This document shows, in pieces, positions 52,534-62,846 of a stretch of 64,000 nt of DNA. The stretch lies in the NCBI GenBank assembly GCA_020444415.1, contig JAHLLA010000007.1:1-64000 (forward strand). Reading direction: 5' to 3'. Position 1 is the first letter of the stretch. The number at the start of each line of letters is the position of its first letter. Under the pieces are notes generated by a model, which saw only the letters and a list, made by a program, of their open reading frames with translations, ran no database searches and was not told the origin of the DNA. This DNA comes from Bacteroidota bacterium. Its GTDB lineage: Bacteria > Bacteroidota > Bacteroidia > Bacteroidales > F082. The translations under genes and the position numbers were made by a program.

Positions 52534-53607
52534 TTATGTTTTGATGGACGATTTATACTGGCTGGGTGTCATTCCGGTTGTGTTTTTGAATACAGCGTAG
52601 AATGATGATTTGCTATTAAAACCGCATTCAAAGCCAATGGCGTCAATCGAAAAATGAGCAAATGCCGGGTCGACGAGTTTTAGTTTCACCTCTTCAACCC
52701 GGTACTCATTTACGAATTGGTAAAAATTCTTACCTATCTCTGTATTTAATAATTCAGTCAAGGTATGCCTCGGTAAATTCAATTGATGCGATAGATTTGT
52801 AATGGTTAATTCGCTTTTCAGATAAGGTTTTTCTTTCTTAAAATACTCCACAAGCACTTTCCTGATCCTTTCTTTTTCGCTGTTTGTTAACCTGGGATTT
52901 TTATAAATATCCGGGTTGTCGGTTTCTTCCCGCGCATATATTTGCCCTTGCAACAACCCATAAAATGAAAAAATATAAATAAGGGTCAGCAGAAAGGCGA
53001 ATGTAACTACCTGGGCGTAAGTTGAAATACGGATAATGATATTTACAATGCCCAGTATGTAAGCAATTGACATAAATGTCATGTAAAAAATAATGACGAA
53101 TAAAAGCCAGCCAAGTGTAATTTTCCTGTCAATTGTGGAGAATTCATTTTTCAAATTGATCCTGTGACGATGAACATTGATCAGACTGGTGACGGAGTAG
53201 CCAATGAAAGAGAATATTGAAATAACCCCGTATGTCATTTTAAACCATGTGGAACCGTCGATAGCAAAAAAATCGCTGGTCGACAGGGGTATGTGTGATA
53301 TATAAGCACCGGTTTTTATGAACAGATAGGGAATGACATGCCAGATTTGCCACCATTTAAGTGTATAATTCGGATTGATAAGAGATTTTGAATAAAAGTA
53401 AATGAGTGGGTTAAAAATGAGGAACGGATTTGTAAGGTGATTCCTGCCCAGTGAAATATCTATGCCTGTAGTTAGAAATTCAAAAGCTATGATGAACAAC
53501 CAGGCTGTTAAAATTTTATTGGAAAGGCTGTTGTCCTTTTTCACAAAAACGAACAGGATGCCTGAAAACAAGGCCTGTGCAAAACCAATCCATAATAAAA
53601 CTTCCAT
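52534..53607 (-). CDS. AraC-family regulator with N-terminal membrane domain
   Basis: 357 residues. The N-terminal 230 residues contain about seven hydrophobic helices (FSGILFVFVKKD to FLLTLIYIFSFYGLLQG); the C-terminal 110 residues are an AraC-type double helix-turn-helix (TITNLSHQLNLPRHTLTELLN; IDAIGFECGFNSKSSFYAVF, TTGMTPSQYK). Such membrane-anchored AraC proteins sense envelope signals. It is upstream of and in the same direction as the RND operon (121-base gap), so it probably controls it. Direct evidence for the target is lacking. Confidence 0.87.
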   Translation of the reverse strand: MEVLLWIGFAQALFSGILFVFVKKDNSLSNKILTAWLFIIAFEFLTTGIDISLGRNHLTNPFLIFNPLIYFYSKSLINPNYTLKWWQIWHVIPYLFIKTGAYISHIPLSTSDFFAIDGSTWFKMTYGVISIFSFIGYSVTSLINVHRHRINLKNEFSTIDRKITLGWLLFVIIFYMTFMSIAYILGIVNIIIRISTYAQVVTFAFLLTLIYIFSFYGLLQGQIYAREETDNPDIYKNPRLTNSEKERIRKVLVEYFKKEKPYLKSELTITNLSHQLNLPRHTLTELLNTEIGKNFYQFVNEYRVEEVKLKLVDPAFAHFSIDAIGFECGFNSKSSFYAVFKNTTGMTPSQYKSSIKT

Positions 53608-53696
53608 CCCTATAAAAATACATTATTGAGTTTAATCTCCAAACGATTATTAAAAAATAAATGAAAGCAACCCGGGCTAAATATCATTAATAAGCA

Positions 53697-53729
53697 TAAA
53701 AAAAGGTTACACTGCATGGCAATGTAACC
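53697..53729 (-). terminator. Terminator of the tetraheme cytochrome gene
   Basis: GGTTACA/TGTAACC (53705-53711/53723-53729) with an inner TGC/GCA extension and loop ATG; on the minus strand it is followed by seven T (53698-53704). It lies 25 bases after the stop at 53754. Confidence 0.8.
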
Positions 53730-53753
53730 TCTGTTTCTTTAATCCTGGTACAA

Positions 53754-54284
53754 TTATTCTGCTGCAGGATTTGGATGTGCAATCTGCTTCAATGCTTCTT
53801 CATAGTTAAATCCTTTGAAAGTAGGACTTTCCTCGTTGTGGCATGTTCTGCAAAGATTCTCATCAGGAATGATCAGACCTTTTTCAATGGATTTCTCACG
53901 GCTTTTCATTACCGAATTTGATTTGTATCCGCTGCCTGCACCATGGCAAGATTCGCACGATACACCTTCATCCATTTTTAAACCAGCGTGGAAAGCTTCG
54001 TCAGTGCCACCTGCAGTTGAATGACATTTGATACAACTGGCATCCGTAGTTGGATCAGCAATACCAAGTTTGGCAGCAATGGCTTTGGACTCATCATTTG
54101 CCAGTGTATTCATCGCATTGGCATGAGGGCCTTCTGACCAGATTTTGTATTGCTGTCCGGTGGCTGATTTGTTATGACACATTTTACATTTAGCAGCTCC
54201 GATATAATCATATTCCTGAGCAATTAATGTGCTGCCTGCGAAAAAAAGCAGGCTCATCATGAAAATTAAACTTTTACTTGACAT
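53754..54284 (-). CDS. Secreted tetraheme cytochrome c (c554-like)
   Basis: 176 residues with a signal peptide (1-22). Four heme-binding motifs are visible: CKMCH (about 33-37), CIKCH, CESCH and CRTCH. Order and spacing resemble the cytochrome c554 family used as periplasmic electron carriers. The gene is divergent from the 19-heme cytochrome at 54537, with 252 bases between, and the pair probably exchange electrons. A CAAAATTA element (minus-strand TAATTTTG) at 54308-54315 may be its -7 box. Confidence 0.92.
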   Translation of the reverse strand: MSSKSLIFMMSLLFFAGSTLIAQEYDYIGAAKCKMCHNKSATGQQYKIWSEGPHANAMNTLANDESKAIAAKLGIADPTTDASCIKCHSTAGGTDEAFHAGLKMDEGVSCESCHGAGSGYKSNSVMKSREKSIEKGLIIPDENLCRTCHNEESPTFKGFNYEEALKQIAHPNPAAE

Positions 54285-54536
54285 AATCTTTATTTTAATG
54301 GTTAGAACAAAATTAATTAATTTCTTGAATCTCTGAAACTATATAGTACAATAATTAAACCAATTTTGAATAATATCAGTATCTAATAGGAACATGGGCG
54401 CAATGTTAATAAATATTCATTTAAAATTACTTAAAATATGCACGTATGTAGTTCTTTAGATTCTTTTTAAATTGCATTAGCAAGGATACATACGTTCGTT
54501 TTTTGAATATTTTTAAAAAAGATTTGAAATAAAGTT

Positions 54537-57335
54537 ATGAGAAATATCATAAAATACACGAGCCTTATAAACCTTTTCTTCTTTATGTTGCTGGCATGCA
54601 GCATCAATCCGGCTTATTCGCAATCGGATGAAGATTGTATGATGTGTCATGAAGACCCTGAGTTGACAACCGAAAGACGAGGCAGGACAGTTTCTATGTA
54701 CGTTAATACAAATATTCTGAAAAATTCTGTTCACAAGGATGTGGAGTGTTCTTCGTGCCACCCTGAGGCTGGAGCAGACGACTTTCCTCATGCGGAAAAT
54801 TTGCCGCCTGTTGAATGTGGTTTTTGTCATGATATCGCCCAGGAAAGATTTGACTCCGGGATTCATGGTCAGGCTTTGAGGCTTAATGCCTTATATGCAC
54901 CTGATTGTAAAGAATGTCATGGAACCCATGATATTCTATCGAAATCATCTCCAAAGTCGCGTACTTATAAAATGAATATCCCTATTTTATGTGGAAAATG
55001 TCACAGGGAAGGCGCACCCGTTGCCAGAACCTACAATATCAGTGAGCATAATATTCTTGAAAATTATAGTCAGGGTATACATGGGGAAGGACTTTTCAAA
55101 AAGGGATTGATTGTTAGTGCTACCTGTAACGATTGTCATGGAAATCACCTGGTGTTACCGCACACGAGTATCAATTCTTCCATTTCTGTAAAAAATATTG
55201 CCAGCACCTGTATGAAATGCCATGCGGAGATTGAAGAAGTGCATACTAAGGTAATTAAGAGGGAACTATGGGAAAAAGAGCCCGGAGCCATCCCCGCTTG
55301 TACGGATTGTCACCCACCACATAAAGAAAATGTTCAGAATATCGTTACTACCATTTCTGACCGTGCCTGCCTGAAATGTCATGAGAAAGCTGATGTTCAC
55401 AAGGTAGAAAGTGATTCGGTCATTTCTCTCACGGTTGATAAAGCTGACATAGCTATGTCGGTTCATAAAAATATTCCATGTGTAAAATGCCATTCTGATG
55501 TAACACCACATTTAAAAAGGCCTTGTGAAACTGCTTTCAAAGTGGATTGTTCAAATTGCCATGCGGAAGTTTCAAATGTTTACAATATGAGTGGACATGG
55601 ACAGGCTTATTTCAGGAAAGATGAAAATGCGCCTTATTGTACCGATTGCCACGGAACGCATAAAACCAAGTCAAGGTATGATGATACATCGCCTACCTAC
55701 AGGACTGCCATTCCGCAATTATGTGGCGACTGTCACAGTGCTGATAGCAAAGAAATTGAGATGGCTGACCTGAAAGAGGTTGACGCATTTATGGATTATT
55801 CTCAAAGTGTTCATGGAAGGGGATTAACAGAAAAAGGTTTGTTACCCAGTGCCGTTTGTACGGATTGTCATACTACCCATTTTGAGTTAAAGGAATCGGA
55901 TGAAAGATCATCAGTACATCCAAAAAATATCCCGGCAACCTGTGCCTCCTGCCATAAAGGAATTTACGACGAATATATTGCAAGTGATCATGGAATCAAC
56001 AGTGCCGGTGATGATAATAAGAAATATCCAACTTGTGCCGATTGTCATTCAGCCCATGAAATATCCGATATACATCAGGATGAATTTATGAGTGAAGTAA
56101 CGCACCAGTGTGGCACTTGTCATAAGGATCTTTCTGAGACCTACCTTGAAACCTATCACGGAAAAGCCTACACCCTGGGATATCTGAAATCGGCGAAATG
56201 TTCTGATTGCCATGGGGCGCACAGTATTTTTAAATCAAGTAATCCGAAATCATCCATTAGTTCAAAAAATATTGTAGAAACCTGTAAGCAATGTCACCCC
56301 GATGCAAATGCGAGATTCACTGGTTATTTAACACATGCAACACACCACGACAAAACCAAATACCCCATTCTATATTACACTTTCTGGGGTATGACTTTTT
56401 TACTGATCGGCGTATTTGGATTCTTCGGATTGCATCTTTTGCTTTGGTTGCCACGCTCAATACAGGGCATCAGGCAAAAGAGAAAACATCGCGAAACTTT
56501 AGGGCCAAAGTATTACATTAAGCGTTTTAACACAGGTCAGAGGATGACACACCTTTTTGTGATCATCAGCTTCTTGCTACTTGCGCTTACAGGAATGATG
56601 CTTAAGTTCGCCGGCATGCCGTGGGCAAATACACTCGCAGACCTATTAGGAGGAGTTCACAATGCCGGTAATATTCACAGGTTTGCGGCTGTTATCACTT
56701 TTGGATATTTTATTTTCCATGTAGCTTCATTAACCAGATTGAAAATCAAGCGCAAAATTCCAATAGGTCGATTTATATTCGGAAAAAACTCATTGATGTT
56801 CAATAAGCAGGATTTAGTTGATTTCTGGGCTACGTTAAAATGGTTTTTTGGAGCAGGTCCGCGCCCATCATACGGCAGATGGACTTACTGGGAAAAATTT
56901 GATTACTTTGCCGTTTTCTGGGGTGTGGCCGTTATCGGATTCTCCGGATTAATTCTCTGGTTCCCCGAATTCTTTACACAGGTATTTCCCGGTTGGCTTA
57001 TTAATGTAGCTATGATCATCCATAGCGATGAAGCATTACTTGCAGTGGGATTTATTTTTACCATTCACTTCTTTAACACCCACCTGCGCCCAGACGCATT
57101 CCCAATGGACACCGTTATTTTTACCGGAACGGTTCCTTACGAGGAATTCAAGCACGACAGACCACGTGAGTTTGAAGAACTTAAAAAGTCGGGTAAACTG
57201 AAAAAAGTGATCATTAAAAAAGAAAAGAAAGGCAAAATGGAAAAATACGTGAAACCATTTGGTTACGCATTTTTATTCATCGGACTTTCAATCGTTATCC
57301 TGATAATTTATACCATGTTGTTTGGCTACAACTAG
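54537..57335 (+). CDS. Nineteen-heme cytochrome c fused to a cytochrome b561-like membrane domain
   Basis: 932 residues. Signal peptide (to about residue 28). The periplasmic part (29-605) has 19 CxxCH motifs, from CMMCH to CKQCH. A repeated block (about 160 residues, [14 protein letters not shown] / [14 protein letters not shown] / [14 protein letters not shown] and [10 protein letters not shown] / [10 protein letters not shown] / [10 protein letters not shown]) appears about three times. From about 609 come one TM helix, then a four-helix cytochrome b561/NapC-like membrane domain with conserved His ([38 protein letters not shown]), then a basic tail and last helix. It likely passes electrons between the menaquinol pool and periplasmic or outer acceptors. 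Confidence 0.9.
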   Translation: MRNIIKYTSLINLFFFMLLACSINPAYSQSDEDCMMCHEDPELTTERRGRTVSMYVNTNILKNSVHKDVECSSCHPEAGADDFPHAENLPPVECGFCHDIAQERFDSGIHGQALRLNALYAPDCKECHGTHDILSKSSPKSRTYKMNIPILCGKCHREGAPVARTYNISEHNILENYSQGIHGEGLFKKGLIVSATCNDCHGNHLVLPHTSINSSISVKNIASTCMKCHAEIEEVHTKVIKRELWEKEPGAIPACTDCHPPHKENVQNIVTTISDRACLKCHEKADVHKVESDSVISLTVDKADIAMSVHKNIPCVKCHSDVTPHLKRPCETAFKVDCSNCHAEVSNVYNMSGHGQAYFRKDENAPYCTDCHGTHKTKSRYDDTSPTYRTAIPQLCGDCHSADSKEIEMADLKEVDAFMDYSQSVHGRGLTEKGLLPSAVCTDCHTTHFELKESDERSSVHPKNIPATCASCHKGIYDEYIASDHGINSAGDDNKKYPTCADCHSAHEISDIHQDEFMSEVTHQCGTCHKDLSETYLETYHGKAYTLGYLKSAKCSDCHGAHSIFKSSNPKSSISSKNIVETCKQCHPDANARFTGYLTHATHHDKTKYPILYYTFWGMTFLLIGVFGFFGLHLLLWLPRSIQGIRQKRKHRETLGPKYYIKRFNTGQRMTHLFVIISFLLLALTGMMLKFAGMPWANTLADLLGGVHNAGNIHRFAAVITFGYFIFHVASLTRLKIKRKIPIGRFIFGKNSLMFNKQDLVDFWATLKWFFGAGPRPSYGRWTYWEKFDYFAVFWGVAVIGFSGLILWFPEFFTQVFPGWLINVAMIIHSDEALLAVGFIFTIHFFNTHLRPDAFPMDTVIFTGTVPYEEFKHDRPREFEELKKSGKLKKVIIKKEKKGKMEKYVKPFGYAFLFIGLSIVILIIYTMLFGYN

Positions 57336-57345
57336 CAGTTAGTTT

Positions 57346-57376
57346 TGAGGAGGTATTTTATACTTTGACCTCCTCA
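57346..57376. terminator. Terminator between convergent cytochrome and thioredoxin-like genes
   Basis: TGAGGAGGT (57346-57354) pairs with ACCTCCTCA (57368-57376) over a 13-nt loop. T-rich sequence follows on the plus strand (TTGTTTTC), and TTTT precedes, so it may act on both strands. Confidence 0.65.
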
Positions 57377-57392
57377 TTGTTTTCTGTTTGTA

Positions 57393-57995
57393 TTATTCGG
57401 CCCATTTAATGGTACAACCGATCGCTTTTGTAAAGTCCGGATCAGGTTTTTCATTTGCTAGCAGAGCGTTAATAGCATTCTCAACAAATTTTTCTTCTAC
57501 ATCTGCTGGTGATTTCGAATTATCGTCAATGGCACCGATGTATCGGACAAAGTATTCAGAATCAACTTTTTCCAGCAAAAATACATGTGGTGTGCGTGAA
57601 GCACCATATACTTTGGTGATTCGTTGTCCTTCATCCCATAAGTAGGGAAAAGTAAATCCTTTTTCTTCAGCCCTAATGATCATATTCTCATAAGAATCTT
57701 CAGGTTGTTTCACAGGGTCGTTCGGGCTGATAGCTAATACCGGAAACCCTTTTTCTTTATATTTCTTGTCAAGTGCAATAATCCGGTCTTCATAGAGAAC
57801 TGAGTAGGGGCAATGGTTGCATGTAAATATGACCACAATTCCCCTGGCATCTTCAAAGTCATTCATTCTGACCATGGTTCCGTCCACATTTTTTAAACTA
57901 AAATCGGTTGCCTTGTCGCCAACTTTATAACCGTCGGCATAAATAAATGAAAAGGATAGTATTGATAAAATGAGTACTAAAAAAGATCGCTTCAT
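57393..57995 (-). CDS. Thioredoxin-like (redoxin-domain) protein, secreted
   Basis: 200 residues, signal peptide (1-20). The AhpC/TSA-like redoxin domain has GYKVGDKATDFSLKNVDGT and an active site FTCNHCPYSVLYEDR (Cys59, Cys62), a CxxC. It belongs to the family with the TCNHCPY motif, of unknown but presumably periplasmic reductant role. Its start overlaps the previous gene's stop (ATGA at 57992-57995), so it is translationally coupled to the TlpA-like gene. Confidence 0.88.
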   Translation of the reverse strand: MKRSFLVLILSILSFSFIYADGYKVGDKATDFSLKNVDGTMVRMNDFEDARGIVVIFTCNHCPYSVLYEDRIIALDKKYKEKGFPVLAISPNDPVKQPEDSYENMIIRAEEKGFTFPYLWDEGQRITKVYGASRTPHVFLLEKVDSEYFVRYIGAIDDNSKSPADVEEKFVENAINALLANEKPDPDFTKAIGCTIKWAE

Positions 57996-58480
57996 TGTTG
58001 TATATTTTTTGTAATTAATTCGTTTAATTCATCAAAAGTGATTTCTCCTTCCCGGAAGAAATAGAATTCTTTATTATGGATAACGGTGATTGGAATAGCA
58101 CCCGTCCAGTCTTCGTTCACCTTGTTAATCCATTCATGTTGTTTGCTGTCGTTCAGTAATATAACATCTGCATCAATATTTTGTTCATTTATGAACGGGA
58201 TAACTTTAGTTTGCAAATGTATGTCGAAATCCATGCTAACCAGAATCATTTTGAACTTCCTGTTTTTAAACTTCTGATTAATTTTCATCAAATCGGGCAT
58301 TTCCTTAACACATGGTTTACACCAGGTAGCCCAGAAATTAATCACATAAGTCGTATCATTTCTATTATTCAGAATAGGTTCCAGTTGCGCAAAATTTAAT
58401 ACAGGCACATTCTGAGCTGAAATACCAGCAGCAAAGGTTCCCAAAATGAACAATAATAAGATGAGTCTTAATGTTTTCAT
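57992..58480 (-). CDS. TlpA/ResA-like thiol-disulfide oxidoreductase
   Basis: 162 residues, signal peptide (1-22). A TlpA/ResA-type thioredoxin fold with active site NFWATWCKPCVKEMPD (Cys54, Cys57) and the cis-Pro segment GAIPITVIHN. Such proteins keep the CxxCH cysteines of apocytochromes reduced. It lies next to the CcsBA-type synthase (72 bases away), so assistance in cytochrome c maturation is the natural inference. First gene of a coupled pair with the redoxin-domain protein. Confidence 0.92.
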   Translation of the reverse strand: MKTLRLILLLFILGTFAAGISAQNVPVLNFAQLEPILNNRNDTTYVINFWATWCKPCVKEMPDLMKINQKFKNRKFKMILVSMDFDIHLQTKVIPFINEQNIDADVILLNDSKQHEWINKVNEDWTGAIPITVIHNKEFYFFREGEITFDELNELITKNIQQ

Positions 58481-58552
58481 GGCACAAAAATATCTGATGG
58501 CATTTTTAAAACACCTTTTGATATAATCATTAACTAAAGTTTAACAAAGAGG

Positions 58553-61500
58553 CTATTCCGACTGATCAACAAAGCGCCTGTTGTTAAAGTAGGCCCATAA
58601 AGAAACTACGAAAACCGTGGCCACCATATAATATACAAATGTGGGTATCGGAACCGGATCGCCGGCAGCATATGAATGCAAGCCTGACAGATAATAGTTC
58701 ACACCAAAATAGGTCATTAAAATGGAGCCGTATGCAATTAATGATGCGAAGTTGAACGAGAATTTATCTTTCAATCCAGGTATTGAACTCATATGTGCTA
58801 TAAACGCATAGATAAGCACACTTACCAAAGCCCACGTTTCTTTCGGATCCCAGCCCCAGTATCTGCCCCAGCTTTCATTAGCCCAAACACCTCCAAGGAA
58901 AGTACCTATGGTAAGCATATACAAGCCAACCATTATCGATCTTTCATTAATAGCTGTAAGATTGGATATTCGCAAATCAATAAGGTTATTGTTTTTATGG
59001 TTTTTGAAAATCATCAAAATCATATTCATTAACCCTAAAAGCGCACTCAGGGCCAGAAAGCCATAACTGGCTGTGATAATCGAAACGTGTATGGTCAGCC
59101 AGTAAGATTTGAGCACGGGAACGAGGTTGGTGATCTCCGGGTCCATCCAGCTCAAATGTGCCACCATCAATATGATCGAAGTCAGAAATGTGGTAGCCGC
59201 AATCGTCATGTTCGATTTGTTCGAAAACACCAGCCCCGCCAACAGGGTAACCCAGGCGATATATATCAGCGACTCATAACCATCGCTCCAAGGTGCATGT
59301 CCTGATATGTACCAACGCATGGCTAAACCTGCTGTTTGATATATAAAACCAATGACAATCAGTACAATAAATATCTTGATGATGATATTCAGGATTTTAG
59401 ATTGACGGAAAATCTCGATAAACGACAAGATAATCATGATCAATCCCAGTACCAGGTAGAGTTTGCTCAGGTTTTGAAAAATATTCATTTTGTTGTACCT
59501 GAGTTCCATATTAATCTTCGACTGTGATGGCATAATCTCAGCACCATATTTTTTCTGGTAGTTGGCAATACCGGTCACTAATTCATCTGCCAGTTGGTTA
59601 TTGCCTGTATTTATGGCTTCCAGATAGCTTGGTATGATCTGAACCAGAAACGCTGAGTCCTCAGCGGGAACGTTTCTTACTTCAGGATTTGCACTATACC
59701 AACTTGCATGAGAATCAGTAGGATTTGGTAGCAAGTTGATTAAATCGCCATTATATAACATATAGCAAATATTCAGCCGCTCATCTACCGCGATAATGTC
59801 TTTGTCGAACATATCTCTTTTTGCCGGTTTTTTGTTATAAGCAGCCGAAACATGATCATTTAGCTTATAGGTACCCTGACTCATGTTGATAAAGTCGATG
59901 TAAGCGGCCAGGTTATCTTCAACACCCAATAATTTCTTAACATCAGGATGTTTCACTTTTATCATAGGAACCGATTGCCACTCAACCGGGTTGCTAAGCA
60001 TACCCAGTAAAACCTGCTCGGGATTCATGCCCTGGATTTTGCTTTTTCTGGAAATCTTACGTACCAGTTCACTTGCCAGTGTAGTTACCGGCTTTAGACG
60101 CCCATCATGGGTTTGGGTGAGTAAATTTCCAAATTTTTCTGCTTGCTCCTCATCTACAGGATGTACTTCTCCCGGAGCATGTGTATGCTGGGCTAACACA
60201 TCAGGAGAAATCAGAAGGAGTGAGATCAGTAGGGTAGCAACACCTGCTTTAATGCCATTATTTTTTCTTTTAATGACTTGTGCAAGTTTTGAGAATCTTG
60301 AGTTTTTGTTGAACAAGGTTAAAAACATGCCCAGTGACATTAAGAAGTAGCCAACATAAGTAAAGAATGTACCCCAATAATCGTGATTCACAGATAATAC
60401 TGTACCCAACTCATCGCGGTCGTATGAAGATTGGAAGAATCGATAGCCCTTGTAATTCAAGACATGGTTCATATAAATTCGATACGGCATTTCTAAACCT
60501 TCTTCTTTGTCAATCAAAACAACCTCGCTCGCAAATGAAGAGGGGCTGTTTGAACCAGGGTATCTTTCCAGTTGAAAGTCAAGTAATTTGAGTGAAAAAG
60601 GAAGATAAATAGGTTTGGCACCATATTTCAACTGGATTGTCGCTCCATTGAGTTCAGCGGTCTCAGTTTCACCTGCATAGCCTTTGCCACCTCTTAATGC
60701 GATTCTTTTTGTTTCGTCATCAGAACTTGCCTCAACAATAATGGCATCTTTAAAGTTCATGTCATTTCCATCATAACTTACATAGTCGATACCGCCATTT
60801 TTATAAAAATTGGTAAGCACCAGGTTGGCATTGTCTATTTCATACAAATTCCGCTGCTCAAATGCATGCCATTGGCCGGGTAAAAGGGTATCGTTCGTAC
60901 CACCCATCATGGACATGGTGAAAACTGTGTCGGCTGAATGCATCAAAAGTGCGCCATTTTCAATTTTAATGTTCAATGCATTATCCATAAATTCACTTCC
61001 GAAGTTCAGAACATTCAGGCCAATATTTCCTGACGTATTGTATCTGTAATAATTCGTTTGGCGCCCTGAACCTAAAGAGACTACTACTACAATATAAGGA
61101 TCACCGTTTCCATCTACCTCGGTAATAACCTCCTGGGCATTTGGAATGTATTCAACCGCTTTGAATTTATATTTTTTATCTTTAAAGTTAACAGAAGAAC
61201 TATATGATTCAGGGGTTAAAATGGTAAGCCTTGCAGCTTCTGAATTATAAACCGTATCATTCCCATCAGTGATCGAAATGTCGACATAGGTTTGATCAGA
61301 TGTCATGCGGTTGGAAGAACTGCCCTCACGAATGTGCATCATACCTTCATAGCTCACAAATCGAGTAATAGCCGATCCTAAAAGGATGACCAGGAAAGCA
61401 AAGTGAAAAAGAAATATGGTAAATTTTTTAGGTTTATAAAGCTTGTAGATAAAAATATTGGCCACGAGGTTTATAGCCAGCAACAGCATCAGTATGTTGA

Positions 61501-61648
61501 ACCAGGTGGTGTTGTAGACGACTGCTTTTGCTGCTTCGGTTCCAAAATCATTTTCAATAAACGTAGCTGTTCCAATGGAGGCTGCAAATACGAGAAGTAA
61601 AAATCCCATGGTTTGCATGGAGAAAATTATATTAAAAAATCGATTCAT
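58553..61648 (-). CDS. Cytochrome c biogenesis protein: ResB-CcsA fusion (system II)
   Basis: 1031 residues. The N-terminal third is ResB/Ccs1-like (TM helices, then the extracytoplasmic VLNYKGYRFFQSSYDRDELGT part). The C-terminal part is CcsA: several TM helices, conserved His and the WGRYWGWDPKETWALVS tryptophan-rich motif (about 925-945) that holds heme for attachment. Fused ResB-CcsA proteins (CcsBA) serve as complete cytochrome c synthases in epsilon-proteobacteria and Bacteroidota. The gene sits among multiheme cytochromes and two thioredoxin-like genes, whose products need it. Confidence 0.92.
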   Translation of the reverse strand: MNRFFNIIFSMQTMGFLLLVFAASIGTATFIENDFGTEAAKAVVYNTTWFNILMLLLAINLVANIFIYKLYKPKKFTIFLFHFAFLVILLGSAITRFVSYEGMMHIREGSSSNRMTSDQTYVDISITDGNDTVYNSEAARLTILTPESYSSSVNFKDKKYKFKAVEYIPNAQEVITEVDGNGDPYIVVVVSLGSGRQTNYYRYNTSGNIGLNVLNFGSEFMDNALNIKIENGALLMHSADTVFTMSMMGGTNDTLLPGQWHAFEQRNLYEIDNANLVLTNFYKNGGIDYVSYDGNDMNFKDAIIVEASSDDETKRIALRGGKGYAGETETAELNGATIQLKYGAKPIYLPFSLKLLDFQLERYPGSNSPSSFASEVVLIDKEEGLEMPYRIYMNHVLNYKGYRFFQSSYDRDELGTVLSVNHDYWGTFFTYVGYFLMSLGMFLTLFNKNSRFSKLAQVIKRKNNGIKAGVATLLISLLLISPDVLAQHTHAPGEVHPVDEEQAEKFGNLLTQTHDGRLKPVTTLASELVRKISRKSKIQGMNPEQVLLGMLSNPVEWQSVPMIKVKHPDVKKLLGVEDNLAAYIDFINMSQGTYKLNDHVSAAYNKKPAKRDMFDKDIIAVDERLNICYMLYNGDLINLLPNPTDSHASWYSANPEVRNVPAEDSAFLVQIIPSYLEAINTGNNQLADELVTGIANYQKKYGAEIMPSQSKINMELRYNKMNIFQNLSKLYLVLGLIMIILSFIEIFRQSKILNIIIKIFIVLIVIGFIYQTAGLAMRWYISGHAPWSDGYESLIYIAWVTLLAGLVFSNKSNMTIAATTFLTSIILMVAHLSWMDPEITNLVPVLKSYWLTIHVSIITASYGFLALSALLGLMNMILMIFKNHKNNNLIDLRISNLTAINERSIMVGLYMLTIGTFLGGVWANESWGRYWGWDPKETWALVSVLIYAFIAHMSSIPGLKDKFSFNFASLIAYGSILMTYFGVNYYLSGLHSYAAGDPVPIPTFVYYMVATVFVVSLWAYFNNRRFVDQSE

Positions 61649-61662
61649 TGTTTATAGTTTAG

Positions 61663-62727
61663 TTATTTATCCTTAATTAAAATATCTATGGCACCTACGC
61701 CAAACTTGCTAATTGAAGCCATCCTGTTTTCAATGCCTTCATAATCTTCTAATTCCTTAACAATCGCTGTTTTTAGCACACCATTGCCCACGCCATGTAT
61801 AAAGGTAACTTTATTATAATCGTTAGAAATGGCACTTTGCAGCGCCTTTTTAAAGTAGGCAAGCTGCAGACTGAGCATATCATGGCTCGTTAAGCCTGCA
61901 ATATTTTCCACTATTTCGCCAATATGCAGATCCACAACAGCTTCGTTCAGACTGATCCTGTGTTTGCTAATGAACGGTTTTTCTTTTGCAGGTTCTGTTG
62001 CCTTTGCTTCGTTCGATTGATTGAATTTTTTCTGGTAGTCACTTTTAGAAACCACAGCCAGGGCTGATTGCAATGATAAGGTGAGTATCAATGCTTTGCC
62101 TTGTAACATGGTGTTTGTTAAATAGTTGCCTTCTTTGAAAAAACGGGCCGGCTTTATATCAATATCAATATGCAGCGGCTGGTAAAGTTTATCTGGTAAA
62201 TCCCGATGGAAAAGTACTTGGATGAATCCTTTAAGCCATTTCTCAATCTCATCCCGGCTGATGGTATCCAGAACGATCTTCGAATCGGCAGGGAGGGAAC
62301 CATAATCAACACCTTCCATCATGTTATCATTTTCAAAAAACAGGCTGTACAGAATGTCATAGGAGGTATTGTTAATGAGTATTATATCCATGTCTCCTGT
62401 GAGTATCCATTGCTGTTCATGTGGTTCGAAGGCAAAATACAAGCCCTTTTCTTCTTTTATTGCTCCCCAGGGATTTATTTCACTAATACGTTCCGGTTCT
62501 TCAATTTCTTGCTCCGGAATTTTGAATGTTTCAGTTTTCTTAATAGGCTCTGCAAACTCTTCATCCGGCATTGATCGGTAATCAAGAATGAGATCGGCTG
62601 ATAATACAGGCATTTCAAATCCATCATGGGTTTTCAGTTTAACAAGTTTGTTGTCAATAATCCCCATGACGGTACCTCCGCCACGTTCATTTAAAAAATT
62701 TACTTTATCGCCTATCTTGAACCTCAT
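61663..62727 (-). CDS. DUF2027/Smr-domain protein
   Basis: 354 residues. N-terminal module MRFKIGDKVNFLNERGGGTV (DUF2027 SH3-like), an internal domain of unknown fold (KEEKGLYFAFEPHEQQW), and a C-terminal Smr domain: VDLHIGEIVENIAGL, KVTFIHGVGNGVLKTAI, with the DLH and HGxGxG motifs. Smr domains are found in MutS2 and may have endonuclease or DNA/RNA-binding roles. Proteins with this layout are specific to Bacteroidota; function unknown. It is 14 bases upstream of the CcsBA gene (same strand). Confidence 0.88.
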   Translation of the reverse strand: MRFKIGDKVNFLNERGGGTVMGIIDNKLVKLKTHDGFEMPVLSADLILDYRSMPDEEFAEPIKKTETFKIPEQEIEEPERISEINPWGAIKEEKGLYFAFEPHEQQWILTGDMDIILINNTSYDILYSLFFENDNMMEGVDYGSLPADSKIVLDTISRDEIEKWLKGFIQVLFHRDLPDKLYQPLHIDIDIKPARFFKEGNYLTNTMLQGKALILTLSLQSALAVVSKSDYQKKFNQSNEAKATEPAKEKPFISKHRISLNEAVVDLHIGEIVENIAGLTSHDMLSLQLAYFKKALQSAISNDYNKVTFIHGVGNGVLKTAIVKELEDYEGIENRMASISKFGVGAIDILIKDK

Positions 62728-62846
62728 ATTTTATTGACTGAAATAAGATTGCGAAAATACGAATATTAGACAATTCAGGAATTATTTATTAACTAATTAA
62801 CAAATATCAGGATTTGTCAGCAAACACTTGATATGATTGCGGATGC

